Shown here piece after piece: positions 22,205 to 34,412 of a stretch of DNA of 64,000 nucleotides (within the stretch, counting starts at the first letter, position 1; each line of letters opens with the position of its first letter). The notes beneath the pieces are model-generated. The model had not been told where the DNA came from. It did no database searches and saw only the letters and a list, made by a program, of their open reading frames with translations. The translations under genes and the position numbers were made by a program. The stretch covers positions 1,302,001-1,366,000 of the forward strand of contig JAHBBC010000014.1 in the NCBI GenBank assembly GCA_019915015.1, read 5' to 3'. This DNA is from Auriscalpium vulgare (lineage: Eukaryota > Basidiomycota > Agaricomycetes > Russulales > Auriscalpiaceae).

Positions 22205-25200
22205 GCTTGCGATGGAGGACGGACGCGTTGGAGAAAAGTGCGTTCTGAGGACGGGGATTGGACGGTGAGAGCCCCGGCCTATTTGAGCATGCGCGACTGC
22301 CCCGTGGGAACGCCCCGGTCCGATCGCGCTCGCGGCCAAACAGACGCACACAGACGTGCACCGCTCCGGCCTGCGCGCCGCCGACTCGCACCGAGCCACC
22401 CACGCCAGCCCCCGCGTCCTTGCCATCACGCCCACCCTAGCCAGTGCACAGCAGCAGGCGGCAGGCCCCTCCCACCGCACCCCCAGCTGCAGGGCTGCCG
22501 TCCCATCGCTCCCCATTCGGCAATCGAGATCTCTCCCCCCCTGCCCGCCCCCCGGCCACCCGCCGAACCGCTCCGCCCACCGAACCGGTCGCCCTCCCCT
22601 ATCCCCCGCTCGCGACGTCACAGACCCTCCCCTGTCTCCCGTCCCACCAGCGAATCCTCCCGTAAGTATATTCACCCACACATTTACCCACCGTCGGCCC
22701 CTTCCTCCTTCCGGCCCTGCCGCCCCCGGCATCGCGCTCACTCTTTCTCGCATCCCTCTCCCGTCTGACTACTCTCCGTCCCACTGCACGTTATGTGCTG
22801 ACCCGCGCCTCTCACATGCCCCGGCCAGCCCGCCCCCTCTTCGATCGCATGGCGTGGCGTGCCAGCCGTGGCGTGCAATCCTACGCTCGCGGTGCCCGGG
22901 CGGCCGTGTAAGTAGGCTTCCCCGGTTGTCCTGATCAGGCCCGGTCGATCTCGCCGCCCATGTCCTCTGCTATTCAACGCCGCAATGCCCCCTGCCCCCG
23001 TCCGCCCTGCGCGGACGCGCACGACGGGGAACGACGCGTTGCTTCCGTCGCGATGCCCGACGCCATCCCACCGAGCCGAGAGGCAGACCCACGTGGCGCC
23101 TGAGGGTGCTTGCAGCTTCGGCGTCGTGTCTCGCCGCCCACCGAACACCTACCCCGCACTCGGCCTGACGGCGCGCACCCCACCCCTCCGACTGTCTCGG
23201 CTTCCTCTCCACTGCCACATGCCCGCCCCTCGGGCTGCATAATCGCTTCACTGTTATTTTGTTGCAACGATCGTCGTAAGCACGCTTTGTGCGCGTGTTC
23301 ACTTTCCACTGACGCCGCTCCCCAGGACCTGGCCTGTGCATTGCGCGTGTGGCACTGTGAGTCCGCTACGCGAGGTTCCTGTGCGTGTATGTATCTGTCC
23401 GTGTGGCAATATCACTGTATACCGATGCACCTGCGTGCGCGCATGCTGCACGCCACACTACGCGGCACATCATGAGTCGGTCGCACCGCCGTCGCCACCT
23501 CCACTGCTTCCTGGCCTCCGGTCCTTCGTCTGCGCCTGCGCCCACACTATTGCGCACTCTAGGTAGGCTGATCCGCACGGGCACCCGGCGCGCGGAAACC
23601 CATTCCGAACGGGGTTCTCAAGCCAAGAAGGCAGAGAGGCGCGCTCGAGGGCGTCGGACGGGTTTGAGCGTGGCTGTCAGATCCTGTCATGCGTCGTCGG
23701 CCGACCGCACGCAGAGGCGCTAGCCATCGATCGGGGCGCAACCTGCGCGGTGGTGTCTGTCGGGCATCGGGATTGGGGGGCCCGCGCTACGCCATGCAGT
23801 GCCGCTGTCCCTCCGCAGACAGGCACTTTGAATTAATGGCAGCGAGACGCCCCCTGCTTCGTCGGACCTTGCGCGCACATATGCATATGCATCACTGTTG
23901 TGTGGGATCGGCCCGGCGGCCGTTGTGTGTGGGCGACGAGCGCGCGCTCCTGGAGATCCACGAATGTGAACTGTAACATGACGCGCGGCGGGGTCAGTAA
24001 CGCGCGCACGCGTCTGAGGACGCGCGACGCGCGAGGATTGCGCGTCTGCGACAATACGACATCTCGTCCTCTCCTCGGCCGCGGAGGCAGCGCCAGGTCC
24101 GTTGGCGCAGGCGGCAGGTAGCCTTTGGCCCGCGGCTCGGTGCGCGACAACATCGACATGTCGACATCCTCGCAGCCGCCTTGGCGGCGCACAGCTTGAG
24201 CGCGCACGGCGCCGCCGAGCCGATGTTAATGAGGCGTTCTCAATGCGTGGCTGGCCGACTTGCGCGAGAGTAATTAGCTGTCATACAAGCTCTTGCGCCT
24301 CCCTTTGCGCGGGCATCGTTTCGGTCGAACAGACCTCATATCTCAGAGTCGAGCGGATCCCGCGAGCGATCGTGATGCGTGCGAGCGAGAGTGATGGCAG
24401 TCGTCGACGACGAGACGCAGCGTCGCGGTCCGCGCACCCCGCATCACCCCGCAGGCGGCGCGCATCCCGACGCGGATCGATCACGCCTGCCTCTCCGCGG
24501 TGCGGCTGCAGTTGTCAGCGCGGCCGACACGCGCATCATGATGCTGGGCCCTTCAAGTCGCAGTCGGAACCAGTGCTGGCTGGACGAGGGGGCTGACTGG
24601 CGTGCCCTGCGCCGCACATCACGTCGCATCTGGGGAGCCAGGCCAGGCCGACGTCGGGGGCGCACATCGTGTGCAGCGCAGCACTGCCCCGCCCGCCGCG
24701 AGCGCGGCCGTCGGCGACCCACGGGCAGCCCGGACAGGCAGCCCTTGTTCCGGATATGGACAGGGCGCGTTGTGGGTGTCTGTGACGGCGGGCCCGTCCC
24801 GCAATGCGGTCTGTTTCAGCCCACGCTGCAGCGCATCTGTCAACCAACCGCGCACTGGGACATCTGGACCACTTGCAGCCCGTCCAGCGCGGAGATACGC
24901 AGGCAGGCGGGGTTGCAACTCAACGCGCGCGGTTCGCGCGGTCCAGGCGCGAGCATCCATTGCCCTTCCCTGCTCTGCGCACAGACAGATGCATGCAACT
25001 ATTGATTCGGGGCCTGGACCGCGTGAGGGATCGACTTTGCAGCCAGGGCTTGCTGCATCCGGCGCATATGGGCGCGATCGCGAGCCCGTGTGTGCCAGTT
25101 CGCGCGGACGCTATACAGCTCGCTCGCTCGCTCCGGTCAGAGCCACGCATGAGTACTCGGGGGGCGCGCGTCGAGGAAGGCGCGGATGGTACCTGCAGCC

Positions 25201-28042
25201 GCTGCAGCTCGCACCGTGCGCTGCACCGAGCTCGCTGAGCCCTACGCGCATGACATGGAACGGTACGCCGCCAGTGCGTACGCGAACTTGACAGAACAAC
25301 AGCCTGCGCAGCGTAAGACGGGCCCCGTCGCCAGAGCCACCGGCTCCGGCAACTCTTCCGCCCCGTGCCGACCTCCGTCCGCCAGTGGTGACTGAGCAAG
25401 TTCCTCCTGCCGCGCCCGCTGCCGTACGGCTTTACTATCCTACGTCCTCGTGCAGCCGCAAGGTTCGAGGACCGCCCGCAGCTGTGCCCCGGTCCGATGC
25501 TGAGATGGTGTCGAAGATTCAGATATCTCCCCCCCCGAATCGGCGCGTGGCGGGCCTCGAAGCCTTTCAAAGCCGGCCCAGACTCAGAGTCAGACGCGGT
25601 TCGATATCATGGACGTATGTATCCTCGAACGCACGCCGCTGACTGATCTGTCCGTCAGCCGTTGGTCAATGCACCCCGCCGCGTGCACACCGGGCGCTCT
25701 TTGAGGCGTGCTGTCGCCGAACCACCGCAGCTCGACGGCCAGCGATCTAGGATGTGTTTCACACCGTGACCTGACGGGTGCTTCGCTGTTATTCAGCGAC
25801 TCTGACGGAAGTGGGGACAGGATGTGGCGCTTGTCGGGGGATCGACGAACTAGCTCGGAGAGTTCGCTCGCGAATACCACTGCCTATCTCCGCTTGTCCA
25901 GGCCCGGAGGCCCCGCCTCGATCCGACCACTCTCTTCCTCTGTACCGCCTCGTTCGATGTTCTTGCAATCATCCATCACTTGATTCAATGCATCGACGGG
26001 TGTGATGTGCTGTGACGGATGGTCCAGACCCCGCACGTCCGTGCACATCGCCGTGCTAGTGCCACTTCGTCCGACTCAGGTCGGGGCTAGCCACAGAGGG
26101 TGAGCCAGCGGCGCGATGCCCGAGGGCTCGCCGATCGTATTGATACTGACCAAGGCTGTAGACGCGCAACGGGCTTGGCTTCGCAGTTCCAGGTCAGGCA
26201 TGGACGCGTGGTGGCGCAAACTCTTACACAAGATAGGACAAATTGTGTGATATGAAGGGGAAGTCTCATAACTGATGCTATGATATGATGTTTGCGCGCT
26301 CGTGGTGCCACGGTCGCCGCGAATGTGCAGGCATACTTACGACGGAGATGCCTCTTCTGGGCATTCAACTGCAACGCCGTACGACAAGGTGCGTGCAGCC
26401 CTCCGAACAACGCCCGGGCCCAAGGAACAGAATGACGGCTCACGCGACGCGCGCACGCCACGCGCTAGGAGGCTCCCACTTCGCGACTGGGCCGTCCAAG
26501 CATAAAGCCTAATCCCTCGCGGATCCAGCGTAATCGACCGCGATACATTGCCCACCCTTCCCATGCATGGCCATCCACGTACAAGGAGTGGAGAGCGCAA
26601 GGGCCTTCCTCGTTGAGATGTGCGCAATGCGCACAACATGCGGCCGTCTTTCCTACGGTCTGGGTTCTGTTCTGTGGACGCGATCGGCATACTGGTCGAC
26701 GGCGACCAAGAAGCAGCATACCCCTTTGCACTGCTTCTTACGCACGGGGAAAGGAAAGGGATTGGAGCTCCTATTTTTGCAGCCAGTCAGTTCTTTCAAT
26801 TGAGCGGGGTTGAAACGCCGTGCGTTCAGTCCAACAAGTATAGAGTGGCATCGGCCGGTGTTGGGCCAGGGCACACGCGACTGGGGTGGTACGCCCTCAG
26901 CGGGGTCGCGTCCGTGATTTGACGTGTAAGAATGGGGGTTGCTTCTGGTGCGGGGCAGGAGAGCGCAATAATTAATCAGGAATGGAATGCCCGTGCAAGC
27001 GCGCAAGCACCGTGTTTGTGACCTAGAACGCCTCAGACACCAGGCGCGAGCGTCGCGACCGACGATGGGGAGGGATATTCGCACTCAGCGCACTCAGCGC
27101 TGCACGATCAGAGCAACAGGGCAGTATCGATCGAGCGCACGCTGCCGGGGTTTCGGGGCTCTCGGGCGCGGAGGGGCGGGGCGCGACGCTGGCGGGTGGC
27201 GTCGCGAGGGATTGGACCAGCTGGAGACACATCCAGGGTAGCCTTGGGTTGTCTCCTTGGCGGGCCGTGGTATCCTAGCACCGGCATCAGGACTGTCAGC
27301 GGGGATGATTAGCAACTGGCGTGCAGCAAGTTCGACGACGGGCGCACCGAGTCGCGCCTTTCGCCGCTTTGGGCGCGGGCGGCGGGATAAACATCGGGTG
27401 ATCAGGGCGGCGCAGAAGGAAGGCCGCGCGCATCACGATGATGTTGAGTTGTCGCGGTGTTGCAGGCGCCGTGCAGCGCGGACCCCGGAAGCAGTGCGGC
27501 GCTGCATCAGTCGATCAAGGTGCGCACAGTCGAAACTGCTTCTCTCCACGGACGTTCGCAACGTCTCAGGCTGGCTGGCGCGACAGAGTAACCGTCAAGG
27601 GCCAGCGTACCCGTGCAGGCCCCCACCGAGGCCGCAATTGACTTCATCATATAGTTTTTGATGCCGCGAGGCTCTCCCTCCTCGCACTTTCGGCGGGACC
27701 CTTCCTTCTTTCCGTCCCGCTCGCACCGTAAGGGTTTACGCTAGATCACAGGTGGACTCCCTATTCCTGGCAAGATCGCTAACGGGGGCGATTGTGCGGC
27801 GCGAAGTGCGGAGGCGGGGCCAATCGCACGGCGGCGCATGTGTTCGCAGGCCTGAAACCAGGCGAGCATGGCGACGTCGGGCAGGGCAAGTGATGATCTC
27901 GCACTCCGAAAGCCAGGGATGAGCAGGGCATCCATCATGAGGTGAAGAGTCTGAGGACTAGGGGCGAGGCACGGTGTGATATCTGCATCTTGTGAGAAGC
28001 TCCTGTTGATCCTCACGCACGTGCAGTCTCAAGTCGGCCGCT
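22205..28042. other. 5.8-kb GC-rich gene-poor region upstream of the zinc-finger gene
   Basis: I see no domain, splice structure or TE signature that supports a gene between the zinc-finger start codon and the hAT element. Short overlapping frames of low-complexity Arg/Ala/Ser-rich composition are abundant on both strands and are compatible with GC bias. A long leader, promoter or non-coding RNA is possible but not shown. Confidence 0.4.
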
Positions 28043-28050
28043 GCTTGCGC
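28043..28050. repeat. target-site duplication, hAT copy A, left
   Basis: GCTTGCGC, identical to 33380-33387 on the other side of copy A. Eight base pairs is the hAT-type duplication length. Confidence 0.9.
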
Positions 28051-31000
28051 TAGTGTTGCGGGAAAAACCTCTGGCCAGTATCCCCCCGGTAAGGTACCGG
28101 TGGCGCTCCTAGCCGGGGAGGTATCAAACCGGTACCGTACCAGGGAAATAGTCACGTGATGTTTAGTTCCCACGCAGTAGCAGCTCGATTTTCGCGTACA
28201 CACGAGGATTTGGAATGGTTTCAATGCATCAGATGAAGATTTAGCAGTGTATGTATCCATAGCCAAATTGCCAGAGCTTAGCCGTAGGTGCCCCGACCTG
28301 TACGAATTCGCTGCTGCCTGCTACACAAGTGTCATGATTTGTCAGCAGACGCGGCTTTTGCAAGGCTGCCGCAGCACTCGAGCGTACATTGTAACAACGC
28401 GTACAATACATACTGAAACCTCGGGAGGCTTATTGAAACAAGGCATCTGTGCTGAAATCATTGTCCTCTTCATCAGAATCTGGTATGCTCTCGTCCCTAG
28501 CCTGACCTGCACTGACTCCGACAGCAGGGTTCCGACGTGCAGGAAGCTGAGCTTCCTCCGCGAGGACATCAGATAAAATTGCAGACCTCAGGTTGATGTG
28601 AGGCATCTTGATGAAAGCATTGGCAGGTTCGTACGGTTCTGCCAGGTCTTCACCTTGAACGTCATTGTCGTCATTGTCGTCTTCTTCGTCCGACATCGGT
28701 GCGGGTGCGTTTTCTGAAGAGGGGAATACCTTCTTTTCGATGTTGTAGAACTTGACCGAAGGGAATTGATTAGTGTGCGCGCGCACCTGCTCGAATGGTT
28801 GGAACACTGTGTACTTCAATAAAGAACGGAGGTTGCTTACCTTGCTCTTAGACATGTGGTACTGTCGGACTTGAGTCATTGCAGACATGTTATGCACGGA
28901 TAGCCGATTCCTATGCTTTGGAGTAAGCCATGTGAATGTAGAGCCAGTCCGTTCATCGGGCATGGAGTTGACTCGGACGGAATACAGTTTGATAGCGAGA
29001 TGCTATTCATGACAGCATCAGTCGGCAGCGCTCGGTGAATCATACGGACACGAACACGTACCGGAAGGATGTGCACATTATCAGAGCCAACACGGCCCTT
29101 CCACCACTTAAGGACCGCCTGCGGAACCGTATCGTCGAGCGGATGATCGAATGGGAACTGGTGTCGAGCATAGGCTAGAGTTTCCCTGTGAAGTTGGGCT
29201 GTAAATGATTTCCCTTTTTTGCCCACTTCAAGAATGCCTTCTTATGGCCATGAACGATCTCTTTCTCTCCGATGTTGGCTAAGAAGCGGACAACGGACTC
29301 GAAAATTGATGGATGCCGAACACCAATGAGTGTCACCTTCTCGCCTTCCGGTAGCCACAGGTCCGACGTGATAAGATCTGATTGATGCACACATAAGACA
29401 GCGACGAGATGCAAGCAAAAGAATGGCTCTAACCAGGGTTCAGATATGCTGCAGCAAGGTATGCATTATTAGCTATGTTGCCATCCAGAAAGAGTTGGCG
29501 ATGTCGCGCATTGAGGATGCCGCGGATGGCGTTCGCGACCTCAGCGTCAAAATACAGCCTAGGATTTTGAAAGGCGTCCTCTGTTGCACGAATAACAGCA
29601 TGCCAGAATATATAGACGTCGGCAGCAGTCGCCTCCAGAGCCTCCAGGCAGGCTAATGCCTTTGTTGCAGGCAAAGTGGCCGCGATGAACTGGGAGAGAC
29701 CAGACTCGAACTTGAATGTCTGGTGATCATCCGGTGCAGGCTGAAAATACTCAGCAATTTCCTGCGAATGTTGTCAGCAAGTCATTTCGTCTAGTCGATC
29801 CATCAATTGTACCTCATAAAGTCCGTTAGGCGATTCACGGATGACTTTCTTGATCGCAGCTGAGGACCGATGGACAGAGCGAGCAGAGAGCGGGATTGTT
29901 GCGAATCTCGTCTTTCCGATAGCCTCCAGGCCGCGTCCTGTCTTTAGTTTTTCACGAGCTTTCTTGAGGGCTGCATGTCCAGCGTGCGAGGTATGAAATA
30001 ATGTTATTGTCTGCCGCACCACACGGATGATCTGGTTGCGGATTAGATCTGATTAATGCTGGTAGTGTGGACGTTTGCGCACCGGTTTGAAAACATCAAT
30101 GAGATTAATCTCAAGGATTGTGCGATTCAAGTGATGGCAAACATCCGCAAGATTGAGCGCAGTGGGCATGAGGGCCAGAATTGCAATGGAACGCGAGGCT
30201 CGCGTGTTACCCGTGCTATCACATGTCAGGCCGGAAAACCTGGACGGACCGATGGCATTGACAATCTGCGCGAAGTTGTTAGAAATTGCTGAAGTAGTTA
30301 AGTTCCAATGCCCACGCACCGGACTTGCGACATTCTCAACAATCCAAGGTGCAGTGTGCGACTCGGAAGTTGCCTCCCGTGTGTCCATCAAGTATACTTC
30401 ACGGTCTGAGGTCGAGACGTGTACAGTCCAGTAGGACTCACGACCTGTCGAAGTTCCGCCGTCATAGGAGAGAGTGAGGTCTTCCTGACCTTGCAGATAC
30501 TTGAGTTGCTCCCGGCGGACCCACGATGCTTCGTTTACGATGCCTTCATATTCGAGCTTGTCTCTGGTTGAAGGTGCATATGATGGTAAGGCAATCTCAA
30601 GCATCTCCTTCCACTCCGGGCGCGAGACGATATATGTTGGCAAACCCGCGACGCATATGAGTTTAAGAATGGCAAGGTCGAGCTTTCTGTGACGCTCGAG
30701 CTTCCCAAGCGCCTTTGCTTGCCGAAAGAACGCATGTGTCGCGGCGCCTGCATCTTGCTTCTCCCCATCTTGTCCAATTCCATCTTGAGCTCCTAGTTCC
30801 TTCGCAACCATCATGGATCCTTTCGAATTGGTGAGCTCCTGGACCTGCGCAGACAGTGCCTTTCCAGCTGAATGTATGTGCACTTTCTCCCGCAGCTCTG
30901 AGGACAGCTTGGGGCAGTCCTTTGCATGACGAACGACTCGGATCAACGCTCGATGTCGGAAAGTATGATGGCAAGGGTTATCAGGACCTCCGACACAGCG

Positions 31001-33379
31001 CCAGAGCAGCGTAGTTGGATTGTCGCGGCGATAGCAAGCCTCGGTGAGAGCGTCCATCAGAGGATCCGGCGGCCGTCCTCCCCGGCGCGCATCCTTCTTC
31101 GGCTGCACCCATTTGACAAGGTCACCAGGGTTAAGCTCAATCTCCATGTCGCTCCCATCTTCTTCCCCCATCTCGTTCACATACGGAGCTGCGCCGTCCG
31201 CAACTCCTTCGGCATCTGATTTCTGTTCATCGAGCTGCTGGTCTTGCAGTACCGGTGAACTACTAGGCTGCTTGTGCGTAGCGACTGTGTTTCCGCCCGA
31301 ACGCTTTGCAACCTGTAAGCAAAGCTTCTGTTACTTACTGCTGTCGCGCGCTGACAACCTCTTTGGGCACTTACAGTTGACGTTCCAGCAATATGCAGAT
31401 TCAACGGCGCCGGTTTGAAGACCTCGTCCCACTGCTGCTTGCTCCCCGCATTGCCGGAACTCTCCGCCGGTTCCTTTCCTTTCGAAGCGGCATTTTTCTT
31501 CGTGCGTTTGGCTGGCACGGTGAGTGGCGTGACATTGGTGGCTACACTCAGTCGCCTCTTAACGACGCCTTCTAGACTCAATAACTGCGGCTTCGTGAAC
31601 GCCGATGTGTGCGCACTTGCCCGTATAAGCATGCCAGGCGCTAGCATATTGGACTTGTATTTGAGACTGTCCTGCACTGTCGGTGAGTCGAGTCCGCAAG
31701 TAAGTGAAGCTGAGCGCGCACTGACCATGTCACGTAGGTAACACATTATGTCAGCAAGGTGTCGAATGCGTTGCACGACACAGTCTGTATCCGAGAGGAG
31801 ATGGATGTCGTCGGGGATGAGATGGTGAGCAAGAGAATTGTGGCTGAGGACAGAGCAGGAGAAGCTGTCGAGCTGTGGGGTGCATGGTAACACGTTGAGT
31901 GAAAGCGGCCCAGTCGCTCCGTGTTGTCCTAACCACCATTCTATCATCTCCAACAGCTCGCGGGGCGGCTTCCGTCCAAGAGAATCAGCATAGAAAGCCG
32001 TGTGTGGCTCTACGCTGATCGCAACGGACACCCAGTGATTTGTCTCGTGTACGGCTGCTGGCAAGAGCACATCCGCGCCATCGATCCGCACCCCGATCGT
32101 CATTCCAACCTCCTTGAGTGATCCATCTTGCAGCTGCGAGCCAGCCAATCGTAGGGGAGTGATGCCGCGCATTGATTGGTAAGATGTTCCGCTAGCATTG
32201 AGTCGTGCGCGGTTGCGGTACGTGTCAATGAGCTTGACTGATGCCGCACTCGGCAGTATACATGCCGGCTTGCCTTGTCTTTGCAGACGATGACCTAGCA
32301 GCATCCCCAGCTGATCCATATGCTCCGCCGCCAGCCAACGCCGACCACAGTACGATGTAAGCGTCTTTGGATCGACGCCCATCGTCGTTGGGAGGGGTAC
32401 GTCCCATGGCCAGTCGTCGAGGAGTGCTGACGTGTCTGCAGCAAGGGACTTCACCTCGTCGTTGAGCAAGCCCTCGGTCCAAGTCTTCAACCACGCAGTG
32501 GCCAGAGAAAGGCGCGCCTTGGCAGCGAGTATGCGCCGGACCTCGTACCAGTAGGTGAGAACCCACATCGGGGTTTTGAGTGTTTGTTGAGTGACCGACT
32601 CTTGAACAGGATAGCCCAGGCAAGCATAGCCTGTCTCTAGGGCGGGGATGACGCGGTTTTGCAGGATTTCCAACACCTCGGTGTGCGGCGGCATCGGCCT
32701 AGAGAGCAGGACCATTGCATTTGCGGCCGTTATGAAGCTTTGGCCCTTCGAGAAGAGTGTGCTCTGCTGGAGCAGAGACGGCGCGTTCGCCTCCGGTGGG
32801 ACAGGGAAATTTTGGATATCGGCATTGCGCAGGGCTGGTGTGGGTAGTAGGACATGTTTAATGTCGTCGGGAATGGGTATTCTTTTGAGGATATCACCCA
32901 GAGTTTGAAATGAGTCGATGTCGTGGATGACCTCGTCGTCCGCCATTTGACAGTTTTGAGGGTTGGCAAAATGTGCTAGGCCAGTGTCGAAGGTGAAGAT
33001 TGCGCCCTCATTTAGTCACTCACTACGGAGTGTAAATGTCGATCACAGCAACGGGTCGATCATACACACGTTGCTGCATACAACACTCTTGCAACTATCC
33101 CATGCCGAGGCGGGATGTGTCTAATACCTCCTTAAACATCCGCGTAGCATTGCACAACCACCTTACGACTGCCGGCCATGTCTGCGTGCGAGGCTGCGAG
33201 CCTCATGGCTCATGGGCCGGCGCCGGGCGCCGGAGGGGCCGACACACATCACGTGCTGGAGGTATTGTACCGGGTATATTGGGGCCCAGGGCAGGGCAGG
33301 TATGGTACCGGTACTATACAGGTACATTACCGGGGAAAAACGTTTTCGGGGAAAAACTCAGGTTTTTCCCGCAACGCTA
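28051..33379 (-). mobile_element. hAT-superfamily DNA transposon, copy A (5329 bp)
   Basis: Complete element bounded by 20-bp terminal inverted repeats at 28051-28070 (TAGTGTTGCGGGAAAAACCT) and 33360-33379 (its inverse with one mismatch, TAGC in place of TAGT), and by the 8-bp duplication GCTTGCGC. Subterminal regions on both sides carry GGTACCGG-type motifs and a CACGTGATG motif (28153-28161, and inverted at about 33248-33255). The single gene runs leftwards from 32946 to 28430. It is near-identical to copy B (34413-39742) apart from one missing base, so it is recent. Confidence 0.92.
28430..32946 (-). pseudogene. Ulp1-hAT transposase gene of copy A, frameshifted
   Basis: Counterpart of the gene in copy B. 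Exons by mirror coordinates: 31375-32946, 30083-31312, 29813-30031, 29434-29761, 29062-29377, 28430-29002. The encoded segments I compared are identical to copy B except in the fifth exon. There the T run at 29215-29220 has six bases where copy B has seven A (38572-38578). The loss shifts the frame after KWAKKG and gives a stop about ten codons later. The predicted product therefore lacks the C-terminal hAT dimerisation region and the catalytic-Glu segment SMPDERTGSTF, and should not be a full transposase. A homopolymer base-calling error is the alternative. Confidence 0.75.
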
Positions 33380-33387
33380 GCTTGCGC
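33380..33387. repeat. target-site duplication, hAT copy A, right
   Basis: GCTTGCGC, the same as 28043-28050. Confidence 0.9.
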
Positions 33388-34404
33388 CCGACATGCAGAA
33401 CTGGCCCTCATCATCCTTGGACTCGTGCATGACTCGGATGACGCGGCGACGGGTTCCGAGCGTCCTTCTACAACTTCTTGCACATTATTCATGATATTGT
33501 GTTACACTATTGGTCTCGAGACATAAGCTGGACACTGGACAGTCTCAAAAACTGCGCAGATGAGTTTCTGAGGCTGTCAGCAGCTGAGCCAAGCGCCCGC
33601 CATGTTTCGGTCCAATACGCATCCACGGGCGTCGATGCATACCGGGCCGGCTTTGCCAGAACAACTTGAACGTGAAGGTGTAACGTGGTTCAATGCTGCA
33701 GTTCTCTCTCATGATCAACATCCTCCAACCCGATCTTGCCGAGCAGGTGAAGCTTCTTGTTTTGCTTCCCTGCAATGCGCACGGACAGGCACTGCCAGCG
33801 CACTCAGTCCTAATGCCAGCGATAGATCGTGGACTCCGGCTCGCATGTGGCACGGCAATATGGTGCTCTACACCATAGCCCAGTGAGGTTTCAGGGTTCA
33901 TGGTGTACCTCCTCGTCCTCTTTGTAGTCATGGCCAACTGTTTATCAGCCTCCGGTCCCGACCAGCGACGGCTTTCTGGGAGCCTCGCGCAGCCCCCGCG
34001 CGGAAGCAATCTCGCTGAGAGCTCGAGGGGTTCAGATGACATGCAGTTGTGAGGGTCTGCCCGATTACGCCTTGTCCCGATGGTCATGGCAAATTCGAAG
34101 TTTCGAACTGCGGCGGTTCGAATTATTGGCGCGCACGTGCCGGTGGCGCTTCTTCAACTTTTTCCTCGCAACACCGTCGAGTTCGACACACCGCCGTACT
34201 CTGCTCATGCCACATCGCCTTCGCCCATATGCCTAGCTCGCCGGCCCATGCACGACTCCGGTACGGCGTCCGGGCGCATGGCAACCGGTTTGTGCGAAGC
34301 TTCTCCGTGTAGCATTTCCTGCCATCCCGGTCAGTCCCATCGAGGCGCTGGTCCTGCTAAACCCATGCCGGTCATCCCGGAAGCAAATCTCATGGCAATG
34401 CGCA
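33388..34404. other. 1-kb spacer between inverted hAT copies
   Basis: Single-copy-looking DNA with no recognised gene; the short frames on both strands have no motifs. It would form the loop of any hairpin made by the flanking inverted elements. Confidence 0.5.
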
Positions 34405-34412
34405 GGCGAGGC
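34405..34412. repeat. target-site duplication, hAT copy B, left
   Basis: GGCGAGGC, identical to 39743-39750 and different from the duplication of copy A. Confidence 0.9.
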
